Assembly (NCBI GenBank): GCA_964497515.1
Contig: CAZCCV010000009.1
Location: forward strand, 14,578-78,577
From: CAZCCV01 sp964497515
Lineage (GTDB): Bacteria; Armatimonadota; UBA5829; DTLH01
Direction of reading: 5' to 3'
DNA length: 64,000 bases
In this document: piece after piece, positions 45,339-54,410 of the stretch
Position numbering within the stretch: the first letter of the stretch is position 1
How the letters are laid out: the number at the start of each line of letters is the position of its first letter
The notes under the pieces: model-generated
Told to the model about the DNA's origin: nothing
The model's input: the letters and a program-made list of their open reading frames with translations, nothing else
Databases searched by the model: none
Program-made: the position numbers and the translations under genes

Positions 45339-46826
45339 ATGGGTACACGAGTATACTTGCTGGCAATCGCTTTTGTCCTAATTTTTGCTGCTATTGTTGT
45401 TGCTGCATCCTCAGGGACGAGCTTCCGAAAAGGAATCGAACACTACCGAAATGGCGATTTGGTGTCGGCTACCATCGAGCTTAAGCAGGCTGTGGATACC
45501 GATCCACGCAACGCCTCTGCACAAAGCTGGCTGGGATTTGTATTGCTGAAGCAAAACAGAAATGCAGACGCTGTTGCACATCTCCAGATTGCATCGGAGC
45601 TTGCGCCGAAAGACGCTGACGTATGGACCAACCTCGGCTCAGCTTATTTGATTATAGGCGAAAACGAAAAGGCCGTTAAGGCTTATGAAGAGGCCAACGC
45701 ACTTCGTCCAAATTCGGGTGATACAAAGTACAATCTGGCCAATGCCTATCGCCGTGTCGGCAGGCTATCTGACGCCGAGAGAGTGTTTGCGGAAGCAGCC
45801 ACAGCCAAACCGACGGACGTGAACATCCTGAACAACCTTGGGATAACACTTCAGGAACTATCGAAGATAGATGAGGCTATAGCTGTCTTCAGAAGAGCAC
45901 TGGAAATCGATCCCGATAACACGACAATTCTGACCAACCTGGGCAGTGCACTGCAGGTGAAGGGTGACAAAGCCGGTGCAAAGAAGGCTTTCAGCAGGCT
46001 TTTGGAGCTTGATAGTTCCAACTATTATGCGTATACATCACTCGGAAAGGTTCTGGCTGATGAGGGAAACACCGATGCTGCCATTGAGCAGTACAGAAAG
46101 GCCGCCGAATCAAAACCCGACCAATTTACGGCCAACTACGATCTTGGAGTGCTCCACAGCAGAATCGGCAACCATAAAGAGGCTGTAGAGGCTTTCTCTT
46201 CTGCAAACAAAATCAAGCCGAACGACATCAATACAATGATCAATTTGGGATGGTCGTTGTTCAAATCTGGACGAGTTACCGATGCCATCAACCAGCTCAA
46301 TCTGGTGATTGATCTGGAGCCAGGCAACCTTGACGTGCACACCAGACTGGCGATTATCTATACTACCGAGCTTGAGACGGTTTCGGATGCGACTCTGAAA
46401 CAGAACTACACCAAGAACGCCATAACTGAATGGGGACACGTATCTCAGATAGATCCGTCGAATGTGGCGGCTTTCGTCAATATGGCTAATATGTATCTGG
46501 ACACTAACCAGCACGAAAAGGCTGCCGAAAACTACAGTGCAGCTTTGGAGATCGAACCCAATAACCCGCAGGCAGGATTGGGGCTGGGGCTGGTGTATGT
46601 AGCTCAGGGAGAACTCGATAAGGCGATAACCCAATACCGGGCGCTAATTAAGACAAATCCGAGTCTGGCTTCCGCTCACAACAACTTGGGTGTTGCATTG
46701 GAGAAGAATGGTCAGGTAGAAGAAGCGAAAGAACACTATCGAAAGGCATTGACGCTCGACCCGAATTACTCTGATGCCAAATACAATCTGGAACGATTGA
46801 GTCATACAGACAAGCCGAATGGATAA
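45339..46826 (+). CDS. Exported or membrane-anchored TPR-repeat protein
   Basis: A 495-residue protein with an N-terminal hydrophobic segment (VYLLAIAFVLIFAAIVVAA) followed by about a dozen TPR units from residue 28 to the end, with the usual W-LG-Y-G-A-F-P pattern every 34 residues (for example SAQSWLGFVLLKQNRNADAV). One interruption near residues 345-365 (ELETVSDATLKQNYTKNAITEW) breaks the periodicity. There is no catalytic domain. TPR proteins of this kind act as scaffolds, and the partner is unknown. It lies directly before nadK-recN-steA-steB. Confidence 0.88.
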   Translation: MGTRVYLLAIAFVLIFAAIVVAASSGTSFRKGIEHYRNGDLVSATIELKQAVDTDPRNASAQSWLGFVLLKQNRNADAVAHLQIASELAPKDADVWTNLGSAYLIIGENEKAVKAYEEANALRPNSGDTKYNLANAYRRVGRLSDAERVFAEAATAKPTDVNILNNLGITLQELSKIDEAIAVFRRALEIDPDNTTILTNLGSALQVKGDKAGAKKAFSRLLELDSSNYYAYTSLGKVLADEGNTDAAIEQYRKAAESKPDQFTANYDLGVLHSRIGNHKEAVEAFSSANKIKPNDINTMINLGWSLFKSGRVTDAINQLNLVIDLEPGNLDVHTRLAIIYTTELETVSDATLKQNYTKNAITEWGHVSQIDPSNVAAFVNMANMYLDTNQHEKAAENYSAALEIEPNNPQAGLGLGLVYVAQGELDKAITQYRALIKTNPSLASAHNNLGVALEKNGQVEEAKEHYRKALTLDPNYSDAKYNLERLSHTDKPNG

Positions 46827-46835
46827 CACACAGTC

Positions 46836-47705
46836 TTGAAGTCGATAGGACTGATTATTAACCCCCAGAAAAAAGGGGCTTTGGAGCTTGGCGAGGAACT
46901 GTCAAACTGGCTAGGCTCGCGAGGCATAAAGACTCTTGTCGAAGATGAACCGGCTAAGCTGATGAACAGGTCAGACCTGGCCGCCAAATCTGACGAAGTC
47001 TATTCCACGGATATGGTCGTCGTGTTAGGCGGCGACGGGACGATTCTGAGGGCTGCCCGAACCGCTGGGCCAAAAGGCACACCGATGTTAGGAGTGCACC
47101 TTGGCCAATATGGTTTCATCACTGAGATATATCCGCCGGACGCGAAAGATGCTCTGGAGCGGGTGTTAGAAGGTGACTACCAGATCAGCGAGCGAATGAT
47201 GCTCCAAGCCAATCTGTATCGCGGCAGCGAAGTGATCTATAGCGCGGCTGCGCTCAACGATATTGTAGTCTCGAAGGGGCCATTCGCGCGACTGCTGAAC
47301 CTGCACACTTTCGTAGATGAAAAACCCATTGCTGTCTATGCAGCCGACGGCATCATTGTATCGAGTCCCACGGGATCGACGGCATATTCGCTATCGGCAG
47401 GTGGACCGGTTATCAATCCAAATGTTGAGGTGATGATGATCATCCCCATCTGCCCGCACACACTGAATGCACGGTCGTTGGTGATACCCGACGAAGAAAG
47501 CGTGCAGATTGTAGGTGAGTGCAGCGATGATGAACACGAAATGATGCTGACAGTCGACGGTCAGTTAGGGTATAGTATGGAATGCTTCGATCGAGTCGAC
47601 ATTCGCCGCGCTGAGTATACGGCAAAAATCGTCTCTTGGAACCCCATGGGCTTTTACGACAAAATCCAGCGGAGGCTGAAATGGGGAGAGAGGTTCAGCA
47701 CGTAA
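46836..47705 (+). CDS. nadK: NAD kinase
   Basis: A 289-residue enzyme that phosphorylates NAD to NADP. VVVLGGDGTILRAAR holds the GGDGT motif, ALNDIVVSKG is the NE/D motif, and GIIVSSPTGSTAYSLSAGGPV is conserved. A TTG start at 46836 gives MKSIGLIINPQK, the correct N-terminus. It is followed by recN, a common pairing. Confidence 0.96.
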   Translation: MKSIGLIINPQKKGALELGEELSNWLGSRGIKTLVEDEPAKLMNRSDLAAKSDEVYSTDMVVVLGGDGTILRAARTAGPKGTPMLGVHLGQYGFITEIYPPDAKDALERVLEGDYQISERMMLQANLYRGSEVIYSAAALNDIVVSKGPFARLLNLHTFVDEKPIAVYAADGIIVSSPTGSTAYSLSAGGPVINPNVEVMMIIPICPHTLNARSLVIPDEESVQIVGECSDDEHEMMLTVDGQLGYSMECFDRVDIRRAEYTAKIVSWNPMGFYDKIQRRLKWGERFST

Positions 47706-47735
47706 CTCTGGATTAGAGATTTCGGATTCCAGGAC

Positions 47736-49424
47736 ATGCTATCGCACATACAGATCAGGAACTTTGCGCTGATCGACGATCTCAGCCTGCAACTCGAAGA
47801 GGGTTTTAGCGTGCTTACAGGAGAGACAGGCGCAGGGAAATCCATCATAATTGACGCCATCACAGCGGTTCTTGGGGAACGGCTTTCGGCAGATATGATC
47901 CGCACTGGAGCCGATCGTGCGACTGTCGAAGCATCGTTCGACGTTTCAACTAATAGTGCCACGCAGGCAAAAGCTGCTGAACTAGGCATAGAAATAGAAG
48001 ATGGGCAGATACTGATCTCACGCGAACTTTTCCAAGGCGGCAAAACACAGGGAAGAATCAACGGGCGACTGTCGACTATCTCTATGCTGAAAGACCTCAC
48101 ATCCGGGATGATCGACATACACGGTCAGCACGAGCACCAATCGCTCCTCTCTGTCGAACAACACCTCGAAATCATCGACCAATGGTGCGGAGAATCGGTG
48201 ACGGAACTCAGAGGCAAAGTGAAGAATTTGCACACTGAGTTGCGGTCGCTGAACTCGGAGCTTGAACAACTGAAGAGCGATGAGCGTGAGCGCGCGAGAC
48301 TTCTTGATCTTTATGAGTTCCAGCGCACGGAAATCAGCAGTGCAAATCTGAGTCCGGGAGAAGATGAAGAGCTCCTTCTGGTACGCTCCAGGCTGGCAAA
48401 CGCGGAACGACTGCGCGAGCTTGCGTGCGGTGTGTACTCTGCAATAAACGGCAGTGAAGGTATTGAAGGCGGAGCTACCGATATGCTCTCTGCTGCTCTT
48501 GTGCAACTGAAGGCTATGGCCGAAGTTGATGAGTCGTTGGCAACTACAGTTCAGGATCTGGAAACGGCCTTGTATGCTGCAGAGCAAGCACAATCGGCAG
48601 TGCTGACATATCGCGACAGAGTGGAATCCGACCCGTCAGAACTGGAAAGCGTCGAAGACAGGCTGGATCTGATTAGAACCTTAAAACGCAAGTATGGCGA
48701 CACAATTGAGGAGATAATCCTCTACGGCAAAAACGTGGCTGCCAAGACGAACGACCTCACCCATAGCGAGGAGAGGGCTGCCGAGCTCCTTGAAAAGATC
48801 GAAAACGTTCAGGACAAAATGCTGGGATCTGCACGCAGGCTTTCTGATGAAAGAAAGGCCGGAGCGAGCAAGTTCGCTGAAGCGGTGAAAGAGCAGCTAA
48901 ATGATCTTGCTATGGAAAACACCCAATTTGATGTATCATTTGAAGAAGTATCGCCCAGCGAAAAAGGTATAGACTCTGCTGAGTTCGTAATATCGCCAAA
49001 CCCGGGGGAACCGCTGAAACCTTTGGCGAAGATAGCATCAGGTGGTGAGATATCTCGAGTAATGCTGGCGCTAAAGACTGTAATGGCCGGCGCTGACGCA
49101 GTTCCTACACTCATCTTCGATGAGATAGATACCGGAATCGGAGGAAGAACGGCGCAAGTGCTTGGGCAAAAGCTGCAGGCAGTAGCACAAACAGCACAGG
49201 TTCTTTGCGTGACTCATCTACCGCAGATAGCAAGCTGCGCGGACATCCACTATTCTGTAGAAAAGACGGTCGAAAATGGAAGGACTGTAGTTCGAATCAA
49301 CCGAATGGAAGGCGACGGAAGGGTTGAGGAGACCGCACGAATGTTGAGCGGTTCTGAACAGAGCGTAGCCGCAATCGAACACGCCAAGGATATGCTGGCT
49401 GCAGCCGGCCACTATACCCCATAG
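47736..49424 (+). CDS. recN: DNA repair protein RecN
   Basis: A 562-residue SMC-like ATPase of double-strand-break repair. Walker A GETGAGKS is at 29-36, the ABC signature is LKPLAKIASGGEISRVMLAL, and Walker B is PTLIFDEIDTGIGG, with a coiled coil between (about 160-380). Length and order are normal. It precedes the steA-like gene by 9 bp, the same arrangement as in actinobacteria. Confidence 0.96.
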   Translation: MLSHIQIRNFALIDDLSLQLEEGFSVLTGETGAGKSIIIDAITAVLGERLSADMIRTGADRATVEASFDVSTNSATQAKAAELGIEIEDGQILISRELFQGGKTQGRINGRLSTISMLKDLTSGMIDIHGQHEHQSLLSVEQHLEIIDQWCGESVTELRGKVKNLHTELRSLNSELEQLKSDERERARLLDLYEFQRTEISSANLSPGEDEELLLVRSRLANAERLRELACGVYSAINGSEGIEGGATDMLSAALVQLKAMAEVDESLATTVQDLETALYAAEQAQSAVLTYRDRVESDPSELESVEDRLDLIRTLKRKYGDTIEEIILYGKNVAAKTNDLTHSEERAAELLEKIENVQDKMLGSARRLSDERKAGASKFAEAVKEQLNDLAMENTQFDVSFEEVSPSEKGIDSAEFVISPNPGEPLKPLAKIASGGEISRVMLALKTVMAGADAVPTLIFDEIDTGIGGRTAQVLGQKLQAVAQTAQVLCVTHLPQIASCADIHYSVEKTVENGRTVVRINRMEGDGRVEETARMLSGSEQSVAAIEHAKDMLAAAGHYTP

Positions 49425-49433
49425 CCAACGATC

Positions 49434-50588
49434 TTGAATGTAACCGGCACCCTGAGACTTGATAAACGGACAAAGAACCTAGCCACGCGATTGCGGCCTG
49501 GAGAGATCGCGCTCATCGACCACGATGACATCGATTCAGTAGCCGCACAGATGCTGATAGAGCGGCGCGTGGCTGCAGTAGTCAACGCCGGAAAATCCAC
49601 TTCTGGCAGATATCCGAACCGCGGGCCACAGATGCTGCTTGAAGCTGGCATACCGATTCTCGATGCAGTTGGACGCGAAGTATTCGACCAACTCCACGAA
49701 GGAGATAGCGTAAGCGTCGTAGATGGTGAGATGCTATCGGATGGAATTGTCGTATGTGCCGGCACTGAGCTTACAATTGAGCTTGCAAAGGAACTGCTGG
49801 AAGAGTCGAAGCTGAACCTGGACACTGAGCTTGAGAGCTTCGCTCAAAACACTCTAGCATACGTGGTAAATGAAAAGTCTATTCTGTTCGATGATACCAA
49901 CCTGCCTGCTGTAGATACACGAATAGCCGGGCGGCACGTGCTGATTGTGGTGCGAGGCGAAGATTATAAGGACGACCTTACAAGCCTTAGATCATACATA
50001 CATGAAATGAAGCCGGTGCTGGTAGCAGTGGACGGAGGAGCTGATGCCCTTCTGGAAATGGGGCTGAAGCCGCATATTATCATCGGCGATATGGACAGCA
50101 TTAGTGACAGCGCACTGAAGTGCGGTGCAGAGATTATTGTTCATACCTACACAGACTCGCGCCGAGCTCCGGGGCTCGACAGACTTGAAAAACTCGGTGT
50201 AACGAACAAAATCGCAGCCGTACCAGGAACCAGTGAGGATGTTGCAATGCTGCTCGCCTACGAAAAAGGCGCAGAACTGATAGTAGCTGTTGGGACTCAC
50301 TCCAACCTCGTTGATTTTCTGGACAAAGGCCGAAAGGGTATGTCCAGCACATTTTTGGTGCGGCTAAAGGTTGGTTCTAAGCTGGTGGACGCAAGAGGGG
50401 CGAGCAAGCTCTATCGTTCGAGGCCGCCACTTCGGTATGCTGCATTGCTCGCGCTTGCTGCAATGGTCGCGCTTGTTACAGCGGTGGCATCTTCGCCGGC
50501 CATTCAGGATCAGATTCGGCTGTTCGTGATTGATCAGAAAGCCCGCCTGTGGGACCTGTGGGTTCGCCTCAGGCTCTGGGAGAGGTAA
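49434..50588 (+). CDS. steA: SteA-like protein (thiamin-pyrophosphokinase-like fold, C-terminal membrane anchor)
   Basis: A 384-residue protein. The middle (KPVLVAVDGGADALLEMGLKPHIIIGDMDSISD in parts) resembles the nucleotide-binding part of thiamin pyrophosphokinase, and the N-terminal region has NAGKSTSGRYPNRGPQ. A membrane helix (about residues 332-352) and a short tail follow. SteA of Corynebacterium acts with SteB in daughter-cell separation. The order recN-steA-steB is the same in mycobacteria and corynebacteria. It starts at a TTG or equivalent 9 bp after recN. The call rests on architecture and neighbours. Confidence 0.82.
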   Translation: MNVTGTLRLDKRTKNLATRLRPGEIALIDHDDIDSVAAQMLIERRVAAVVNAGKSTSGRYPNRGPQMLLEAGIPILDAVGREVFDQLHEGDSVSVVDGEMLSDGIVVCAGTELTIELAKELLEESKLNLDTELESFAQNTLAYVVNEKSILFDDTNLPAVDTRIAGRHVLIVVRGEDYKDDLTSLRSYIHEMKPVLVAVDGGADALLEMGLKPHIIIGDMDSISDSALKCGAEIIVHTYTDSRRAPGLDRLEKLGVTNKIAAVPGTSEDVAMLLAYEKGAELIVAVGTHSNLVDFLDKGRKGMSSTFLVRLKVGSKLVDARGASKLYRSRPPLRYAALLALAAMVALVTAVASSPAIQDQIRLFVIDQKARLWDLWVRLRLWER

Positions 50589-50592
50589 CCAT

Positions 50593-51480
50593 TTGATAGA
50601 TCTCCGCTACCACGTGTATAGTCTCGCTGCTGTATTCTTCGCGCTGGCGATCGGGATAGTCATTGGCACTTCATTTGTTGCCAAGCCGGCTGATGTAACA
50701 CATATGAAGAACATCTCCGACAAGTACGAGCGGAACATGACTACCGTGCGCCAGGAGATGGATAAACAGCAGGCGGTATTGCGAAACACTCGGGATGAAC
50801 TTACAAAGAACGATAAGGCACTCACTGCAGTTGTTCCGATTGCAATTAAGAGTCGTTTGCTTTATCACAACGTGGCCATAGTACAGACCGGTGATTACGA
50901 CGATCTGACTGCGAGGCTGAGAGTGCTGGTAGAGTCAGCGGGAGCAAACGTTACCAGTGTTACAAAAATCTCTACTACTTTCGATTTTGAAAACGCTGAC
51001 GCTATGGCCGAGATCGCTACTGCAACGGAAATCTGGCCAGAACAGGGCGAAAACACTCGCACTGCGGTGCTGCATGCTGTAGCAGATGCCATCTCGCTTA
51101 GCAGACGGTCGGACAGACTCCCCACCCTAGAAGAAAAGAGAATGCTGACGCTCACAGGAGACTACAACAGGCGTAACACCATTGTGCTGCTGGTAGGCGG
51201 TGCATCAGCCGAAGAGACCAGGCGTTGCGAGTTGGTAGAAGGACCGATTATTGACGGTTTGACGACGCGCAATACTCGGGTCGTCGCCTGCGAACCGTTT
51301 AGCGTAGGGGCATCGTGCATCACACACTGGAAACGGATGAACATAGCTACTGTCGATAATGCCGACCGACCTGCCGGGCAGATTGCACTTGTCTGCGCGC
51401 TAACTGGAGAGAAAGCAAACTTTGGACAGAAGCCTACCGCAAACAGATTCGTCCCGGAAACACTGAGGCAAGACCGGTGA
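50593..51480 (+). CDS. steB: SteB/MctB-like membrane protein (copper-transporter-annotated family)
   Basis: A 295-residue protein beginning MIDLRYHVYSLAAVFFALAIGIVIGTSF, the hallmark of the SteB/MctB family, with one N-terminal membrane helix, a coiled coil (about 45-85) and an extracytoplasmic domain. The family is often annotated as a copper transporter from the mycobacterial homologue, but in Corynebacterium it works with SteA in cell separation. The TTG at 50593 is chosen, with AGAGG 7 nt upstream. It overlaps the glycosyltransferase by 4 nt. Confidence 0.85.
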   Translation: MIDLRYHVYSLAAVFFALAIGIVIGTSFVAKPADVTHMKNISDKYERNMTTVRQEMDKQQAVLRNTRDELTKNDKALTAVVPIAIKSRLLYHNVAIVQTGDYDDLTARLRVLVESAGANVTSVTKISTTFDFENADAMAEIATATEIWPEQGENTRTAVLHAVADAISLSRRSDRLPTLEEKRMLTLTGDYNRRNTIVLLVGGASAEETRRCELVEGPIIDGLTTRNTRVVACEPFSVGASCITHWKRMNIATVDNADRPAGQIALVCALTGEKANFGQKPTANRFVPETLRQDR

Positions 51481-52181
51481 CGAGCGTAGCTGCGCTGATT
51501 CCGGCCTACAACGAATGCGATAGAATAGCTGAGACTATCGCGGCAGTTAAAACAATCCCCGAAGTGAAGCAGATTATCGTCATAGATGACGGCTCCACCG
51601 ACAATACATCCGTCGAAGCAGAACGCGCCGGCGCAGACAAGGTGCTTAGGCTCGAAAGCAACGTTGGAAAGGGCGGTGCACTTCTTCACGGAATGAAGTC
51701 ATCTGACGCAGAGATATTTCTGATGCTCGATGCAGATATTGCATCCTCTGCAAAGATAGCCGGTCTGCTTTTGGAACCAGTTATCGCAAAGAGGGCCGAT
51801 ATGACCATTGCCACACTTCCGACAGTCAAGAAATCCGGCGGTTTTGGGCTCACTATCGGACTTGCCAGATGGGGAGTGAAGCGGTACACTGGTCGAGAGA
51901 TTCGAGCACCGCTTTCTGGTCAGAGGGCTCTAAGGCGTGAAATAGTTGATAGAATTCCCAATTTCGACCCTGGTTTTGGAGTGGAAACCGGACTCACTAT
52001 CGACGCTCTTCGGATGGGTTACACGATAGAGGAAGTGCCGGTTGAGATTTCACATCGGGTAACAGGGCGAACGCTGCGGGGGTTCATTCACAGGGGAAGG
52101 CAATTCGTAGCTATCGCCAGAGCGCTCATTGTGCGCGCTCTGGGGATGAGAAAACTGGATTTGGCGAAAGCTGATGACTAG
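51477..52181 (+). CDS. Family 2 glycosyltransferase (GT-A)
   Basis: A 234-residue cytoplasmic glycosyltransferase. VIDDGSTDNT (DDGS at 37-40) binds the nucleotide sugar, and the metal-binding LDADIAS gives Asp85 and Asp87. GFGVETGLTIDALRMGY is like the conserved catalytic region of polyprenyl-phosphate or glucosyl-type GT2 enzymes. It has no membrane helix. It lies between SteB and a MraY-like enzyme with overlapping ends (4 nt before, 8 nt after), so the four genes probably form one functional unit. The acceptor is unknown. Confidence 0.88.
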   Translation: MTSVAALIPAYNECDRIAETIAAVKTIPEVKQIIVIDDGSTDNTSVEAERAGADKVLRLESNVGKGGALLHGMKSSDAEIFLMLDADIASSAKIAGLLLEPVIAKRADMTIATLPTVKKSGGFGLTIGLARWGVKRYTGREIRAPLSGQRALRREIVDRIPNFDPGFGVETGLTIDALRMGYTIEEVPVEISHRVTGRTLRGFIHRGRQFVAIARALIVRALGMRKLDLAKADD

Positions 52182-52992
52182 CCGGGCAATTGCATTTGCA
52201 GTCGCGGCAATCCTGCTGCACTACACGGTATCACTGCTCATCCATAGATTCGGATGGACAAAAGAGAACTTCAGAAAAACCAGCATCCCCGCTGTATATG
52301 GGTTGTATATCGTCTCATACGGCACCGTTGCCGCAATCGCTTCGCTTTACTTGCAGTTTTCTTCGGCATCCGCAACGCAACTATATCTTATAGCTATCAT
52401 TACCTTTGGGTTGCTCGGACTTGCCGACGACACTTTTGGGACAAGGGAAGTAGGTGGCTTCGGAGGTCATTTCCGAAAGCTCCTTCTTGAAAGGACTCTC
52501 ACAACAGGCGCTCTGAAGGCTATAGGCGGCGGGTTAATGGCAGTGTATCTCGCCTATCGCACATCTGGTGGTGTGATTTGGTTGTGGGCACTGGATTTTG
52601 CGATAATTGCACTAGCTGCAAACACTGTCAATCTGCTCGATCTTCGCCCGGGCAGAGCTATCACTGCTTTTTTCTTCGGAATGATAGTCACTGTAGCCTG
52701 TGCACTCGGCCGCATCTCTGATTGGGTGACAGTTGGCATAGTAGTACTTGCCACAATGGCCGTTGGCTGTTATGATTGTCGAGGGCGGGCGATGCTGGGA
52801 GATGTCGGCTCGAACACGCTCGGCGCAGTGCTCGGGCTTACTATCGTACTCGATGTACCCATGGTGGGAAAACTGACTGCAGCAGCAGTCTTTCTTGCGA
52901 TCAATATATACGCAGAGAAATGCTCGATATCAAAGACGATAGAGGGTCATCCATTGCTTGCGAGAATCGATAGAAGACTGGGGGTGCGCTAA
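52174..52992 (+). CDS. MraY/WecA-like polyprenyl-phosphate glycosyl-1-phosphate transferase
   Basis: A 272-residue membrane protein with about nine helices. The family motifs are GLADDTFGTREVGGFGGHF (acidic, metal binding), NTVNLLDLRPGRA (aspartate in the NLxD region) and RAMLGDVGSNTLGAVLG (GDxGS). These match the MraY/WecA/GT4 group, which moves a sugar phosphate to undecaprenyl phosphate. It is shorter than MraY (about 360) and lacks its C-terminal His-rich signature, so it is a divergent member. With the GT2 gene before it, it could make a lipid-linked glycan. Confidence 0.82.
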   Translation: MTSRAIAFAVAAILLHYTVSLLIHRFGWTKENFRKTSIPAVYGLYIVSYGTVAAIASLYLQFSSASATQLYLIAIITFGLLGLADDTFGTREVGGFGGHFRKLLLERTLTTGALKAIGGGLMAVYLAYRTSGGVIWLWALDFAIIALAANTVNLLDLRPGRAITAFFFGMIVTVACALGRISDWVTVGIVVLATMAVGCYDCRGRAMLGDVGSNTLGAVLGLTIVLDVPMVGKLTAAAVFLAINIYAEKCSISKTIEGHPLLARIDRRLGVR

Positions 52993-52994
52993 CC

Positions 52995-53201
52995 TTGGGC
53001 GCCATAACAATCGACAGAGAAGCCTGCAAGGGCTGTGAGCTTTGCGTTCATTTTTGTCCGCTTAAGCTAATAGTGATGTCGGACAACATCAACAGCAAGG
53101 GTTATCAATACTCCGTCTATAGAGACGAGAGAAACAAATGTACCGGCTGCGCTCTGTGCGCTAAGATCTGCCCGGACGTGGCCATAGAAGTCTGGAGATA
53201 G
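52995..53201 (+). CDS. korD: 2x[4Fe-4S] ferredoxin, delta subunit of 2-oxoacid oxidoreductase
   Basis: A 68-residue protein with two CxxCxxCxxxCP motifs: Cys11, 14, 17, 21 and Cys49, 52, 55, 59. It passes electrons from the oxidoreductase to free ferredoxin. It begins with TTG two bases after the previous gene ends, and the alpha subunit follows after a 102-bp gap that carries no gene. The order ferredoxin-alpha-beta-gamma is standard for 2-oxoacid:ferredoxin oxidoreductases. Confidence 0.9.
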   Translation: MGAITIDREACKGCELCVHFCPLKLIVMSDNINSKGYQYSVYRDERNKCTGCALCAKICPDVAIEVWR

Positions 53202-53303
53202 GAAGCTTTAGGCCGCTAGCCACCGGTTATGTATTTGGCGTGGTTTGCGGCGTGAAAAGCTCACTGCTGACCGCTGATAGGCAAAAGCTATCTGGAGGGG
53301 TCA

Positions 53304-54410
53304 ATGGCGACAAAAACATTGATGAAAGGCAACGAGGCTATTGTCCGCGGAGCTATTGCGGCAGGATGTCGAGGGTTCTTCGGGTATCCAATAACGCCTC
53401 AGAACGAAGTTCCGGAGCAGATGTCTTCGCTGATGCCGCAGGCAGGAGGTGTATTCCTGCAGGCTGAAAGCGAGCTTGCTTCGATCAACATGGTATACGG
53501 TGCGGCGAGCACCGGAGCTCGGGTGATGACATCGTCATCTAGTCCCGGCATAAGCCTTATGCAGGAGGGAATCTCCTACATTGCAACTGCAGAGCTTCCT
53601 GCAGTGATAGTTAACGTCCAACGCGGTGGTCCGGGTCTGGGAAACATTGCACCTAGTCAGGCCGACTACTTCCAGACAGTGAAAGGCGGAGGGCACGGGG
53701 ACTACAAGCTGCTTACACTTGCCCCCTGGTCGGTAACTGAGTGCTACCATCTTACAGCGCTTGCGTTCGACCTTGCCGACCGCTACCGCAACCCCGTTAT
53801 GGTTCTTGCCGATGCCATTATCGGCCAGATGATTGAAAACATAACCGTTCCAGATGAGATCAAGACGGATGTGCCACTAAAACCGTGGGCAACTACCGGC
53901 AGAAAAGATCGGGAAAAGAATGTCGTAAACTCGCTTTGGATGATCCCCAAAGTGCTGGAAGACGTTAACCTCAGATTGCAGGCCAAGTATGCGCTTATGG
54001 CCGAGCGCGAAGTGCGCTTTGGTGAACAGGATACCAAAGATGCAGAGCTGATTTTGGTGGCATACGGCGCAACTGCAAGAATATGCAAGACGGCGGTCGA
54101 TTTAGCGAGAAGCGAGGGGCTGCCTGCTGGACTGTTCCGCCCGATCACTCTGTTCCCCTTCCCCAGCCTGGCGCTGGAAAGCTATGCAGAGCGTGGCAAG
54201 AAAATGCTGGTAGTTGAGATGAGCCACGGTCAGATGGTGGAGGACGTTCAGCTTGCAGTGAAAGCCAAAACGGAAGTCGGATTCTATGGCCGAAGTGGCG
54301 GCGTGGTGCCTACACCCACTGAAATCCTGGACAAGATACGGGAGTATTTCGGCAAGGCGCCGGGAATATCGCACTACAAGAGGGCTGAGAGCACGGAGGT
54401 TACCAAGTGA
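53304..54410 (+). CDS. korA: 2-oxoacid:ferredoxin oxidoreductase alpha subunit (KorA/VorB-like)
   Basis: A 368-residue subunit with the pyrimidine-binding domain (GCRGFFGYPITPQNEVPEQM; ESELASINMVYGAA; GVRVMT-type ARVMTSSSSPGISLM). It is of the short 2-oxoglutarate or branched-chain type in which the gamma subunit is a separate gene. GGAGGGG stands before the ATG. Substrate (2-oxoglutarate, 2-oxoisovalerate or other) cannot be decided from sequence. Confidence 0.93.
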   Translation: MATKTLMKGNEAIVRGAIAAGCRGFFGYPITPQNEVPEQMSSLMPQAGGVFLQAESELASINMVYGAASTGARVMTSSSSPGISLMQEGISYIATAELPAVIVNVQRGGPGLGNIAPSQADYFQTVKGGGHGDYKLLTLAPWSVTECYHLTALAFDLADRYRNPVMVLADAIIGQMIENITVPDEIKTDVPLKPWATTGRKDREKNVVNSLWMIPKVLEDVNLRLQAKYALMAEREVRFGEQDTKDAELILVAYGATARICKTAVDLARSEGLPAGLFRPITLFPFPSLALESYAERGKKMLVVEMSHGQMVEDVQLAVKAKTEVGFYGRSGGVVPTPTEILDKIREYFGKAPGISHYKRAESTEVTK

